DNA from: a virus
DNA: 51,284 bases
Reading direction: 5' to 3' (one strand)
IMG/VR virus record: IMGVR_UViG_3300005518_000018
Coordinates: 1 to 51,284 of that record
Shown here piece after piece: positions 1-6,008 of the stretch; the first letter of the stretch is position 1, and each line of letters begins with the position of its first letter. The notes beneath the pieces were generated by a model that ran no database searches, was not told the origin of the DNA, and worked only from the letters and a program-made list of their open reading frames with translations. A program made the translations under genes and the position numbers.

Positions 1-47
1 CCGCCTTCGTTCGTGATCCGGCTGGCGTTGGTCAGTTCGAGCTTCAT
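1..47 (-). CDS. Hypothetical protein, N-terminal part (cut by window end)
   Basis: Leftward ATG at 47 with a GGGAGA ribosome-binding sequence about 10 bases upstream and a promoter cassette in front. Fifteen codons (MKLELTNASRITNEG) are visible before the window edge. If the last base of the window is joined directly to the first, the frame continues into 51284-51251 and stops at TGA, giving a 26-aa protein whose stop lies in the next promoter cassette, as for other genes here. Function unknown. The direct join is an inference; joining with the 8-base terminal overlap would change the frame. Confidence 0.5.
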   Translation of the reverse strand, partial: MKLELTNASRITNEG

Positions 48-65
48 TTGCGATTCTCCCGTTGG

Positions 66-123
66 TTCAGTGTGGCGCAAGCATACCGACGAACTCGTCA
101 GTATGCAAGCGACCTACGTCACA
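66..123 (-). promoter_or_regulatory. Leftward promoter with palindromic operator, cassette 1
   Basis: Read on the minus strand: -35 TTGCAT (108-103), 17-bp spacer, -10 TATGCT (85-80). The spacer is an imperfect palindrome, CTGACGAGTTCGTCGG. A second dyad (GACGTAGGTC) lies just upstream of the -35. The cassette begins on the stop codon of the 119-481 gene and drives the short gene starting at 47. Confidence 0.8.
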
Positions 124-481
124 TTGCGAACACGGCGCGAATCGGGCGCGGCTTGGCGGCCTGTGCTGCCGACCAAGCCCGGTATCCTTCGCGGGTCACG
201 GGATACCCGGCGTCGCGCAGCCATTTGCGAATGTGGGGCATAATATAGCCCTTGCTTTCGAGCACCGTCAGCGGGGCCATGACCTCGCGAGCGGCGAAAT
301 ATTCCTCAACGGTGAAATTCTTCATGAGGAAGTTGCGAAAGTCCGCACGACCGCCCCGGCCGTATTTGAATCGGGCTACGAACCGCGTCTCTCGAACGAA
401 AACGCCGTCCCGCATCCCAACGAAGCCGTACGTAAGCGTGTCGCCGTCGTTGTGGAAGTTGTCGAGTGTGAACTTGGTCAT
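119..481 (-). CDS. Hypothetical early protein, 120 aa
   Basis: Leftward ORF with its own promoter cassette (499-555) and an ATG at 481. The protein is mixed alpha/beta in composition, rich in aromatic residues and arginine, with no signal peptide or membrane segment. The N-terminal half (DGDTLTYGFVGMRDGVF) has a beta-strand pattern and the C-terminal half (IRKWLRDAGYPVTREGY) looks helical. I do not recognise a family. The stop codon lies at the upstream edge of cassette 1, the usual arrangement in this region. It is probably an early, host-directed accessory protein by position only. Confidence 0.7.
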   Translation of the reverse strand: MTKFTLDNFHNDGDTLTYGFVGMRDGVFVRETRFVARFKYGRGGRADFRNFLMKNFTVEEYFAAREVMAPLTVLESKGYIMPHIRKWLRDAGYPVTREGYRAWSAAQAAKPRPIRAVFAM

Positions 482-498
482 GTCTGCATCTCCCGCGT

Positions 499-555
499 TT
501 CAGTGTGTGCGTAGCATACCGACGAACTCGTCAGCATGCAAGCGAACTACTTCAT
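499..555 (-). promoter_or_regulatory. Leftward promoter with palindromic operator, cassette 2
   Basis: Minus strand: -35 TTGCAT (541-536), 17-bp spacer containing GACGAGTTCGTC, -10 TATGCT (518-513), then the conserved CACACTGAA at the expected start of transcription. The upstream dyad is degraded in this copy (GAAGTAGTTC). It drives the gene at 481-119. Confidence 0.8.
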
Positions 556-780
556 ACTTTTCGCTTTCATCGCCTCGCGCAAAGCGCCTTCCTTATTGAA
601 GGCCGACACCCGTGCGAGTATGCGCTGATTGCAATTGACCATCTGAAGGTCGTCGTATCGCGACTGATACACGACCGTACGGGGCGGCTCACGCCCCATT
701 ATGTCGATCAGCTCCCATACGGTGTACGGGGTGAGATACGCCGCCGGGGCGGGCGGTGCAACTGTCTTGCGGCGGCTCAT
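547..780 (-). CDS. Hypothetical early protein, 77 aa
   Basis: Leftward ORF whose ATG overlaps the stop of the preceding gene by the ATGA motif (777-780), implying translational coupling. A short basic, proline/alanine-rich N-terminus is followed by a compact segment (YTVWELIDIMGREPPRTVVY). The lysine-rich C-terminus (EAMKAKSMK) ends inside cassette 2. No family recognised. It is the last gene of the three-gene unit behind cassette 3. Confidence 0.65.
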   Translation of the reverse strand: MSRRKTVAPPAPAAYLTPYTVWELIDIMGREPPRTVVYQSRYDDLQMVNCNQRILARVSAFNKEGALREAMKAKSMK

Positions 781-965
781 GACACTACCTCGTAACCAAT
801 GGTGCCGTCGGCAAGCTCACCGTAGCGGCGGCACACTGCAAGCTGTTTCTCGTGCCATGCGAGCGGGGCAGTCATCTCGACGCGTGTCAGGGGCCGCCGG
901 TAGAGGTCGCCGCCTTTCTGCATACGGCTCATCGTGCTGCGCGCCCACGTTTCCATGATGTTCAC
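777..965 (-). CDS. Hypothetical early protein, 62 aa
   Basis: The GTG start at 965 overlaps the TGA of the preceding gene (GTGA), and the end overlaps the next gene's ATG, so it is embedded in a coupled three-gene unit. ATG codons at 959-957 (MET) or 956 region are alternative starts. The protein is short, basic and soluble-looking, with two cysteines at most and no clear motif. Function unknown. Confidence 0.6.
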   Translation of the reverse strand: MNIMETWARSTMSRMQKGGDLYRRPLTRVEMTAPLAWHEKQLAVCRRYGELADGTIGYEVVS

Positions 966-1081
966 GAACGCACCGCCTTGACCAGTTCGCAGGGGTCGAG
1001 GTCACAACGCTCGCACGCGTCGGCCGCTTCCTGCCATGTGTCGAAGGTTCCAACCGGCGTCTCGTACTTGAACTCGTTCAT
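962..1081 (-). CDS. Hypothetical early microprotein, 39 aa
   Basis: Small leftward ORF directly behind cassette 3, with a GAGG sequence about 12 bases before the ATG at 1081. The product is acidic (MNEFKYETPVGTFDTW at the start) with a cysteine cluster CERCDLDPC in its centre (Cys-x2-Cys-x4-Cys), which could bind a metal. Its stop overlaps the next gene's GTG. The tight promoter-RBS-ORF-coupling arrangement supports it being real. No family recognised. Confidence 0.6.
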   Translation of the reverse strand: MNEFKYETPVGTFDTWQEAADACERCDLDPCELVKAVRS

Positions 1082-1097
1082 GTCTGCGGCCTCGCGT

Positions 1098-1157
1098 TTC
1101 AGTGTGTGCGTAGCATACCGACGAGTTCGTCGGGATGCAAGAGACCTACGTCACACT
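1098..1157 (-). promoter_or_regulatory. Leftward promoter with palindromic operator, cassette 3
   Basis: Minus strand: -35 TTGCAT (1140-1135), 17-bp spacer, -10 TATGCT (1117-1112). The operator reads CCGACGAACTCGTCGG, a nearly perfect dyad with a two-base centre. Upstream dyad GACGTAGGTC. It drives the gene at 1081 and the two genes coupled to it. Confidence 0.8.
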
Positions 1158-1158
1158 T

Positions 1159-1485
1159 TCAATACAAGGGGTTCGTCGTTACCTGACCGCCACCCGAGCC
1201 GAAAGAATCTTCAGCAACCCAAAGCCCTTTGGCGACACGCTTCGCGGCGTAGTACACGCTCGTTATGTTCGTGTCCCAAGTTGTGCGCAGGTTCGGGCGG
1301 TCGAGACTTATGCCGGTCAGGCAATAGAACACATTATGCTCACCGCGCCATTCCGACCATGTGGTGCGAATGTGTAACGTGAGGTGGGCTCGGGGCCGTG
1401 GGCATCTGCAACCGGGCGTTCGTATGCAGTCAAAACCCCTGTGACACGGGCACAAGCCGCCGAGTGTAGAGTCTTTAGGTTGCAC
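1159..1485 (-). CDS. Hypothetical early protein, 108 aa
   Basis: The GTG start at 1485 has GAGG 8-11 bases upstream and overlaps the end of the preceding gene by 11 bases. The first 35 residues are rich in cysteine and arginine (CPCHRGFDC, PGCRCPRP), a possible metal site. The rest (LTLHIRTTWSEWRGEHNVFY and on) resembles a small alpha/beta domain. A later start would drop the Cys-rich part, so the start is uncertain. It ends just upstream of cassette 3. Function unknown. Confidence 0.55.
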   Translation of the reverse strand: MQPKDSTLGGLCPCHRGFDCIRTPGCRCPRPRAHLTLHIRTTWSEWRGEHNVFYCLTGISLDRPNLRTTWDTNITSVYYAAKRVAKGLWVAEDSFGSGGGQVTTNPLY

Positions 1486-1636
1486 GGTGTTTGCCTCTCG
1501 TATCCGGTAATACGTTGATGATGTAGTGCCGCCCCTCGGGTGTCGTGACGTAGACCCCTAGCGGCACCTCTTGCGTCTTGAGCCCCAAGCCTTCGAGCGT
1601 TGCCGCTATCGCTTCCGCCAGCCCTTGCGCGTCCAT
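1475..1636 (-). CDS. Hypothetical early protein, 53 aa
   Basis: Leftward ORF from ATG at 1636, three bases after the previous stop, in the unit read from cassette 4. The start reads MDAQGLAEAIAATLEGLGLK, a likely amphipathic helix, followed by a beta-rich part (VPLGVYVTTPEGRHYIINVL). No recognised domain. Supported by its spacing between two other small genes. Confidence 0.6.
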   Translation of the reverse strand: MDAQGLAEAIAATLEGLGLKTQEVPLGVYVTTPEGRHYIINVLPDTRGKHRAT

Positions 1637-1639
1637 GCG

Positions 1640-1804
1640 TTAACCCTCGTTAAGCCAATCGCGTGCGCCTCGCGCGTCCGTACCGAACTCGCGCACCTTG
1701 CGTGTGCCTTCGTAACCGTTCCAATTGCCGTACACATTCATTCTGATACGACGCGCGCCCTTGCGCTCGAACCCGGTGCCGGCGGCTTTGCTTGTGGCGC
1801 TCAT
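1640..1804 (-). CDS. Hypothetical early basic protein, 54 aa
   Basis: Leftward ORF starting at 1804, with ATG overlapping the previous stop (ATGA). The product is strongly basic with an aromatic core (RRIRMNVYGNWNGYEGTRKV) and a C-terminal helix (ARGARDWLNEG). The short beta-rich basic core recalls small nucleic-acid-binding domains such as AP2-like folds, but the match is too weak to name. Function unknown. Confidence 0.6.
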   Translation of the reverse strand: MSATSKAAGTGFERKGARRIRMNVYGNWNGYEGTRKVREFGTDARGARDWLNEG

Positions 1805-2013
1805 GCGTGAAGTTCCATGAGTTCCGAAAATGAGCCGTACAGCATCTCGTGCGCTTCCATCTCTTCGCGCGATTCGCGGTCAGTCTCGTAATGCGCCTGA
1901 AATGCGCGCCGTTCGGCTTCGTGCTCGTACGCGGCTTCGCGGGCTTCCTGTTCCTCGTAAGCCAGAAGCGCGAGGTATTCGGCGTCAAGCGCTAGGGCTA
2001 CCTCTCGTTTCAT
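1801..2013 (-). CDS. Hypothetical early acidic helical protein, 70 aa
   Basis: Leftward ORF between two coupled neighbours (ATGA overlap at the 3' end, TGA/ATG overlap at the 5' end). The whole sequence is Glu/Ala-rich and predicted helical (YLALLAYEEQEAREAAYEHE), very probably a single charged helix or coiled coil with many histidines and tyrosines. The strong negative charge would suit a DNA mimic or a binding partner of a basic protein, but that is speculation. No family recognised. Confidence 0.65.
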   Translation of the reverse strand: MKREVALALDAEYLALLAYEEQEAREAAYEHEAERRAFQAHYETDRESREEMEAHEMLYGSFSELMELHA

Positions 2014-2183
2014 ATGGCACCCGTGAGCATGGCGACGAGCTTCGCGCGGTGCGCCTTGTAGAACTCCAGACGGGCGGCCACGTCAGCCGGGCGCAAGGCA
2101 GGGTTACGCGGCTCTTCCTTCGCAATGTAGCGGTCGCATTCGGCGATGGCTTCGTTAACTCGGCGTGTGCGTTCCGGCGTCAT
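2010..2183 (-). CDS. Hypothetical early protein, 57 aa
   Basis: First gene behind cassette 4, ATG at 2183 with GAGCGAGAG upstream. Basic helical sequence (MTPERTRRVNEAIAECDRYI; later DVAARLEFYKAHRAKLVAML). The pattern resembles short phage helical proteins, but no family is recognised. Its stop overlaps the start of the acidic 70-aa protein, so the two are translated together. Confidence 0.65.
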   Translation of the reverse strand: MTPERTRRVNEAIAECDRYIAKEEPRNPALRPADVAARLEFYKAHRAKLVAMLTGAI

Positions 2184-2197
2184 GTCTCTCGCTCCCG

Positions 2198-2256
2198 TTC
2201 AGTGTGGGCGTAGCATATCGACGAACTCGTCAGCATGCAAGCGACACGCGTCACAC
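2198..2256 (-). promoter_or_regulatory. Leftward promoter with palindromic operator, cassette 4
   Basis: Minus strand: -35 TTGCAT (2240-2235), 17-bp spacer CTGACGAGTTCGTCGA region, -10 TATGCT (2217-2212), conserved CCACACTGAA at the start site. Upstream dyad GACGCGTGTC, its centre about 22 bp from that of the spacer dyad. The stop TGA of the 2251-2499 gene lies within the cassette. It drives five genes, 2183 to 1159. Confidence 0.85.
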
Positions 2257-2499
2257 TTCCACCATCTGAATAACGCACCGGCAGTTGGGGTGCATGGGCG
2301 GCGGGAGCTGCGCCAGCAACTTGAACCGCCTGCGGAAGTCTTCGATTGTGATACACGACACGCGCGCCCGGTGCTGGCGCACCCAACAGCCGTACACGCG
2401 TTGCACGGTCTGAATACGCACGGTGCGAGTGTTGGCCGTTACGATGCCCACGAGGCGGCGCGTCGAGCGTTTCTCAACCCATACGCTGCCGATTCTCAT
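2251..2499 (-). CDS. Hypothetical early protein, 82 aa
   Basis: Leftward ORF starting at ATG 2499, overlapping the stop of the upstream gene. Basic, beta-rich sequence (MRIGSVWVEKRSTRRLVGIV) with a C-terminal HPNCRCVIQ segment. That Cys-Arg-Cys with a preceding His resembles the C-terminal motif of Mu-F-like head proteins, but the protein is far too short and too early in position for that role. Function unknown. Confidence 0.6.
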   Translation of the reverse strand: MRIGSVWVEKRSTRRLVGIVTANTRTVRIQTVQRVYGCWVRQHRARVSCITIEDFRRRFKLLAQLPPPMHPNCRCVIQMVEV

Positions 2500-2627
2500 T
2501 GCGGCTGCCCGTCGATCTTTTTAACGCGCTCCCAATTTCGACCGCTATGCCAGATGAGCCACGAGCCCGTCATGTCGTGCAGCCAATGGAAGAACCGTAG
2601 CAACCTGTAGTACGTGCGCGCCTTCAC
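2496..2627 (-). CDS. Hypothetical early protein, 43 aa
   Basis: GTG start at 2627 overlapping the TGA of the previous gene (GTGA); the end overlaps the next ATG. Very aromatic and basic: VKARTYYRLLRFFHWLHD, then SWLIWHSGRNWERVKK. Amphipathic, possibly membrane-surface-associated; no proper transmembrane segment. Supported by coupling on both sides. Function unknown. Confidence 0.55.
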   Translation of the reverse strand: MKARTYYRLLRFFHWLHDMTGSWLIWHSGRNWERVKKIDGQPQ

Positions 2628-3091
2628 GACTTCTTACCCCCGTCGTATACCTTCAGCACCGGGCCGCCGTTGCCGCGCGTGTACATCTTCGGCTCGGGCT
2701 CGCGGCGCGCTTTCTCGATAGCCTCGCCGACATTGACGAACTCAACGAACGGTGCGGGCATCTCAATCGATACGGTGCCCTCGCTATGCTCGACCGTCTC
2801 GCCGTCCACCGATTGCAGCGTTACCTCGACGTGTACGACAGGCACGGCAACCGAGCCGCGCGCCTTGTTCCACCGCGCAATAACGTCTTCGCAAAACCCT
2901 ATCTGTTCGTCACGGGCGAGGCGTTCGGCGGGGAAGCGCTCGGGGATTACGAGCGCCTTCAGCGCTGCAATCTGTTCGGCGAGCCGGCCGCCTACGTTCT
3001 GCCGCTTGAACTCTTCAGGCGTACCGCCCGTGAGGTCACGGCGAACCCATGCGGCCGTACGAATCACGTCTCTAATTTGGGCAATCTTCAC
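2624..3091 (-). CDS. Hypothetical early protein, 155 aa
   Basis: I choose the GTG at 3091, which overlaps the TGA of the previous gene as GTGA; an upstream start at 3115 would overlap it by 28 bases. The N-terminal half is helical and basic (KIAQIRDVIRTAAWVRRDL). The middle carries a beta-rich stretch (VPVVHVEVTLQSVDG), and the end is Lys/Gly-rich (LKVYDGGKKS). No known domain. Second gene of the unit behind cassette 5. Confidence 0.6.
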   Translation of the reverse strand: MKIAQIRDVIRTAAWVRRDLTGGTPEEFKRQNVGGRLAEQIAALKALVIPERFPAERLARDEQIGFCEDVIARWNKARGSVAVPVVHVEVTLQSVDGETVEHSEGTVSIEMPAPFVEFVNVGEAIEKARREPEPKMYTRGNGGPVLKVYDGGKKS

Positions 3092-3291
3092 GGGGTCACC
3101 CCACGGTCGGCACACACCTTGCGTGCACGTTCAGCAAACGAGAGGCAATCGATATGGCCGACGGGGAAGCCGGGGCCGTTGTAGGCCATCGCGCCAGCGT
3201 AGCGGCCTTCGTGATCTTCGGCGAACGTCACAACGTAGCCAAGGTTACGCAGGGCGGCGGCAAGGCGTTCGAGTTCGCGGCGGTCGGTCAT
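3088..3291 (-). CDS. Hypothetical early protein, 67 aa
   Basis: First gene behind cassette 5; ATG at 3291 with a GAGCGAGAG purine-rich site upstream. Helical N-terminus (ERLAAALRNLGYVVTFAEDH) then short strands (AMAYNGPGFPVGHIDCL). This is a small alpha/beta layout seen in many unknown phage proteins; no specific family. Coupled to the next gene by GTGA. Confidence 0.65.
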   Translation of the reverse strand: MTDRRELERLAAALRNLGYVVTFAEDHEGRYAGAMAYNGPGFPVGHIDCLSFAERARKVCADRGVTP

Positions 3292-3305
3292 GTCTCTCGC
3301 TCCCG

Positions 3306-3363
3306 TTCAGTGTGGAGCGTAGCATACTGACGAACTCGTCGGGATGCAAGAGACGTACGTCAC
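3306..3363 (-). promoter_or_regulatory. Leftward promoter with palindromic operator, cassette 5
   Basis: Minus strand: -35 TTGCAT (3349-3344), 17-bp spacer with GACGAGTTCGTC, -10 TATGCT (3326-3321). The upstream dyad is a perfect palindrome here, GACGTACGTC. It lies directly behind a rho-independent terminator, so it starts an independent unit (3291 to 2251). Confidence 0.85.
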
Positions 3364-3396
3364 AAAACGAAAACGCCGGGCCACAGGCACCCGGCG
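3364..3396 (-). terminator. Rho-independent terminator, leftward
   Basis: On the minus strand CGCCGGG (3396-3390), a 9-base loop, CCCGGCG (3380-3374), then TTTTCGTTTT. It ends the 4438-3424 unit just before cassette 5. Confidence 0.85.
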
Positions 3397-3423
3397 CTTC
3401 GTCTACTGGCGAACGGTCGAGCG

Positions 3424-3765
3424 TTACTTGCCTTTCTTGTCCTTCCGTGCGGCTTCGGCCTTGGGTGCGGTCTCGACGGCCGGCGGCGGGAGGTCGGCGG
3501 GATCGGGGCCGCCCATGTTGCCCACCGCCCCCGGCTGCGCCTGTGTCGGCTCGTTGAGCTTCACGAGGTCAGGGGCGGGGCCGCTCACGGCCGGCGGCAC
3601 TGCCAGTGCGCCCGGTTTCGCGGCGTCCACGGCTGCGGCTTCAACCTCGGCGAGCGCCACGTTGAGGCGGCGCGTTGCCTCTTCGCTGAATGTGACGTGT
3701 ACCGGAGCGTACATCCGCACCGTGTTGTGTACGGCCGCGCGTGCGGCTTCAAGTCTCGTTGTCAT
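3424..3765 (-). CDS. Hypothetical early protein, 113 aa, Pro/Ala-rich
   Basis: ATG at 3765 overlaps the stop of the preceding gene (ATGA). Residues 1-50 are a plausible folded domain (ARAAVHNTVRMYAPVHVTFS, then helix RRLNVALAEVEAAAVDA). Residues 51-113 are low-complexity Pro/Ala/Gly and finish with a basic KDKKGK tail, probably disordered. Last gene before the terminator. No family recognised. Confidence 0.6.
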   Translation of the reverse strand: MTTRLEAARAAVHNTVRMYAPVHVTFSEEATRRLNVALAEVEAAAVDAAKPGALAVPPAVSGPAPDLVKLNEPTQAQPGAVGNMGGPDPADLPPPAVETAPKAEAARKDKKGK

Positions 3766-3998
3766 GTCTTCCTCGGTGTCGTGGGTGAAAGCGGGAATAT
3801 TACCTCATCGTGCACGATCAGCACTACAGACGGTGCGCCGCTGTTGTAGGGGTCGTAACCGGGCGTGAGCTGTTGCGACTGCACCCGATGTATCGCCTTG
3901 AACAATGCCGCGTTCATCGACTGCAACACGGGGCTCATCGCGCGCATGAATACCTCGGCGTCGTACTGACGGCCGATGCTGTTGTAAGGGTCGCTCAT
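3762..3998 (-). CDS. Hypothetical early protein, 78 aa
   Basis: ATG at 3998 overlaps the stop of the upstream zinc-ribbon gene. An N-terminal segment with tyrosines (SDPYNSIGRQYDAEVFMRAM), a central helix (QSMNAALFKAIHRVQSQ), and a hydrophobic strand near the end (PSVVLIVHDEVIFPL). The VHDEV string looks like a family A polymerase motif C but is almost certainly chance in so small a protein. Function unknown. Confidence 0.55.
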   Translation of the reverse strand: MSDPYNSIGRQYDAEVFMRAMSPVLQSMNAALFKAIHRVQSQQLTPGYDPYNSGAPSVVLIVHDEVIFPLSPTTPRKT

Positions 3999-4438
3999 GA
4001 TTGGTTCGCCGTGCTCGGTACAACATCCTCGCAAGCGCGGCAGACCTCCCAACCTTTCGTATCGGGGTTGATGGCGTAGCGTTGACCGTCGCAAACCTTG
4101 CACAGCGGCGGCAGCACATGAGCCGCGTAAGCCGTGACGCACTCTTGTACGTATCTATCCAACCCCGCGAGCTGTTCCGGGGTGAGACGCTTCGAGCGCC
4201 AGAACGGGGCTATAGGAATGTAGGGCACGAGGTCGTGCGAGAACGGATTGCGTGCGCTCAACTGTTGCGCTTGAAAGCGTGTGAGGCAGGCGAGGCAACC
4301 CCCGGTCGTCACGTAGCGCGGTGCGGTGTGGCCGTTTACGCAAGGCTTGCCGGTGAAGTAGACCTTACGCCCTTGCGTAGCGGCTTCCTGTCGCGTGCAA
4401 ACCGTGAAGTTCTCGGGGTTCTTTTGCCATCTAGCCAT
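3995..4438 (-). CDS. Zinc-ribbon protein, HNH/endonuclease VII-like N-terminus
   Basis: 147 aa, first gene of the leftward unit next to the divergent control region. Residues 25-55 (VYFTGKPCVNGHTAPRYV, then GGCLACL) match the Cys-x2-His ... Cys-x2-Cys knuckle widespread in phage HNH or recombination endonuclease VII-like proteins. A second pair of CxxC motifs (LCKVCDGQ, VCRACED) lies near residues 113-136. The catalytic His-Asn-His part of an HNH nuclease is not evident, so it may be a DNA-binding zinc protein rather than a nuclease. Confidence 0.65.
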   Translation of the reverse strand: MARWQKNPENFTVCTRQEAATQGRKVYFTGKPCVNGHTAPRYVTTGGCLACLTRFQAQQLSARNPFSHDLVPYIPIAPFWRSKRLTPEQLAGLDRYVQECVTAYAAHVLPPLCKVCDGQRYAINPDTKGWEVCRACEDVVPSTANQS

Positions 4439-4496
4439 CGTAAAGCCTCATGACGTGACTTTGAATATGCGCAGTCTAATCTAACCTTCAATGTTA

Positions 4497-4543
4497 GTTC
4501 AACGCATATTTAAGAATGACGATTCTTGCAACTAGCGTTGAAC
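4497..4543. repeat. Nested inverted repeat
   Basis: Outer arms GTTCAACGC (4497-4505) and GCGTTGAAC (4535-4543) enclose inner arms AAGAAT (4512-4517) and ATTCTT (4522-4527) around GACG. Both pairs are perfect. Candidate operator or origin structure. Confidence 0.7.
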
Positions 4544-4749
4544 ATCTCAAGAATTATTGCAATATCTTAAATATCACTAGAACTAACTCGTAGGCTAAGT
4601 AATTGGAAAAGTTCAGTCATCGGCGTCATAAACGGGCGAAATGACGTGGGAAACAGTGCGTTAGCGACGTGCCCGAGGTCTATGCCCGAACTATGCCCGA
4701 ACTTCGCGAAAAGTCCCGTCATGTAAATAAACCTTAATGCTGTGCGCTC

Positions 4750-4779
4750 TTGCGTAGCGGTGTGGGCGTTGCGTATGCT
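4750..4779 (+). promoter_or_regulatory. Candidate promoter for the structural block
   Basis: TTGCGT (4750-4755), 18-bp spacer, TATGCT (4774-4779). The -10 is identical to that of the early cassettes but there is no palindrome in the spacer. Transcription would begin at about 4786-4788, directly on the ATG, implying a leaderless message. Confidence 0.4.
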
Positions 4780-4787
4780 AGGCGTAC

Positions 4788-5603
4788 ATGGAAACTACAA
4801 GGCACAAGCTCGCGACCGTCGCAGCGCCCGACGACGACGCGCACGCCGGTACGGCCGACTCGCCATGCACGCCGAAGCAAGAGCTGTTCGCGCGCGTGCT
4901 AGCTGAGACGGGTAACGCTGCCGCTGCGTATCGCAAGGCGTACGCCGTGGGCGACCGCACCTTGCCCACTACGGTATGGGCGGCAGCGTCACGAATCGCA
5001 GCGCTTCCACAGGTGCGCGCACGCGTTCGCCACTACAACGAGCTTGCAACGCTAGAAACGATCATCAGCGTACGCGAGGCGATGCAGTATCAACTCGACA
5101 TAGCGACGGCCGACCCGAACGAGGTCGTACGCGTTGTGCAACGATGCTGCCGCTACTGCCACGGCGTCGGCTTCAAATACCAATGGAAGGACGACGACGA
5201 GTACATTGCCGAGGCGGCCAAGGCTTGCGAAGACCCTGAAGCGACGATGCCTAGCGATGTAGGCGGCTACGGTTTCAACGGTGCGCTCGAACCCAACCCC
5301 ATTTGCCCCTCGTGCTACGGCGTCGGTCACGAACAGGTGATTGTGAACGACACAACGAAGCTCACGGGCAAGGCTCGCAAGCTCTACGCGGGAGCGAAGC
5401 AAGATAGGTTCGGCGCTATCGAGGTGAAGCTGCACGACCAAAAAGCCGCATGGGAGATGGTGTGTAGAATGTTGGGCGCATTCAACGACAAGCTCGACCT
5501 TCGTACGCCTGAAGAGCGCGCGAAGGCGGAAGCGAGTACGCGGTTGCCCGACAACGTGACGGAAGAACAGGCAGCCAAGGCGTATTTGACATTGCTCGGC
5601 TAG
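4788..5603 (+). CDS. terS: Terminase small subunit
   Basis: 271 aa. It recognises phage DNA and hands it to the large subunit for packaging. Residues 28-80 carry the helix-turn-helix layout of small terminases (TPKQELFARVLAETGNAAAA then YRKAYAVGD ... AASRIAALPQVRARV). The central part holds two zinc knuckles, C121-x2-C124-HGVG and C173-x2-C176-YGVG, of the DnaJ CxxCxGxG type, which are unusual but seen in some phage small terminases. Late-block gene order supports the call. No Shine-Dalgarno is evident, and a -10 sequence sits only 8 bases before the ATG. Confidence 0.85.
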   Translation: METTRHKLATVAAPDDDAHAGTADSPCTPKQELFARVLAETGNAAAAYRKAYAVGDRTLPTTVWAAASRIAALPQVRARVRHYNELATLETIISVREAMQYQLDIATADPNEVVRVVQRCCRYCHGVGFKYQWKDDDEYIAEAAKACEDPEATMPSDVGGYGFNGALEPNPICPSCYGVGHEQVIVNDTTKLTGKARKLYAGAKQDRFGAIEVKLHDQKAAWEMVCRMLGAFNDKLDLRTPEERAKAEASTRLPDNVTEEQAAKAYLTLLG

Positions 5604-5648
5604 CGGGTGCTGGCATAGACTGAAGTCTCACCAACAACCGAGGGTGCC

Positions 5649-6008
5649 ATGCGTACCATTTTTGCTGCTCTTGCTCTACTGGCCTGCGGCATCGCAAACG
5701 CTGCAACGTGCAACGTCACCGAGTTCGCAGAACGTCCGCCCGTCACCTATCAGGCCGCATACGCTCCAGCGCTTGCAGCGGCCAACGTCACGTACACAAC
5801 GTCGAGCGTTCAGAGTGCGGTGTTTCAACCTACAACCGCCCTCGTGCGTATCCAGTGCGACGCCGTGGCGTATATTCTTTTCGGTACAAACCCAACCGCG
5901 TTGCTTACGTCGATGCGCGTGCCATCGGGCACCGTTGAATACTTCGCGGTCACGCCCGCACAGTCGCCGCCGTACACGTCGCTACGGCTTGCGGTGATCG
6001 GACCATGA
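5649..6008 (+). CDS. Exported small beta protein, 119 aa
   Basis: Signal peptide at residues 1-18 (MRTIFAALALLACGIANA, cleavage after ANA). The mature part is beta-rich and contains VRIQCDAVAYILFGTNPTAL followed by MRVPSGTVEYFAV. This resembles a motif I associate with small proteins beside phage terminase/head genes (ligand-like beta-sandwich with FGTNPTA). First of three coupled ORFs between the terminase genes (ATGA overlap with the next). An export signal is odd for a virion component; it may be a periplasmic or surface factor. Confidence 0.7.
   Translation: MRTIFAALALLACGIANAATCNVTEFAERPPVTYQAAYAPALAAANVTYTTSSVQSAVFQPTTALVRIQCDAVAYILFGTNPTALLTSMRVPSGTVEYFAVTPAQSPPYTSLRLAVIGP

Larger units (their letters stand above)
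4439..4787 (+). promoter_or_regulatory. Divergent AT-rich control region between early and late blocks
   Basis: 349 bases without a gene, with the left two thirds conspicuously AT-rich compared with the rest of the genome. It holds nested palindromes (4497-4543), a perfect 10-bp palindrome TATTGCAATA near 4556-4566, and a direct repeat ATGCCCGAACT near 4682-4703. Several sigma70-like leftward hexamer pairs are present, for example TTGCAA, 17 bp, TATGCG ending near 4505. It must contain the promoter for the leftward zinc-ribbon unit and for the structural block. A replication origin is possible but not shown. Confidence 0.55.

Noticed and set aside
660-705. GGGGCGGCTCACGCCCC followed by ATTATGTC, resembling the right half of the 34-bp palindrome
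   Set aside because: There is no CATAA arm at the required distance and it is inside a coding frame.
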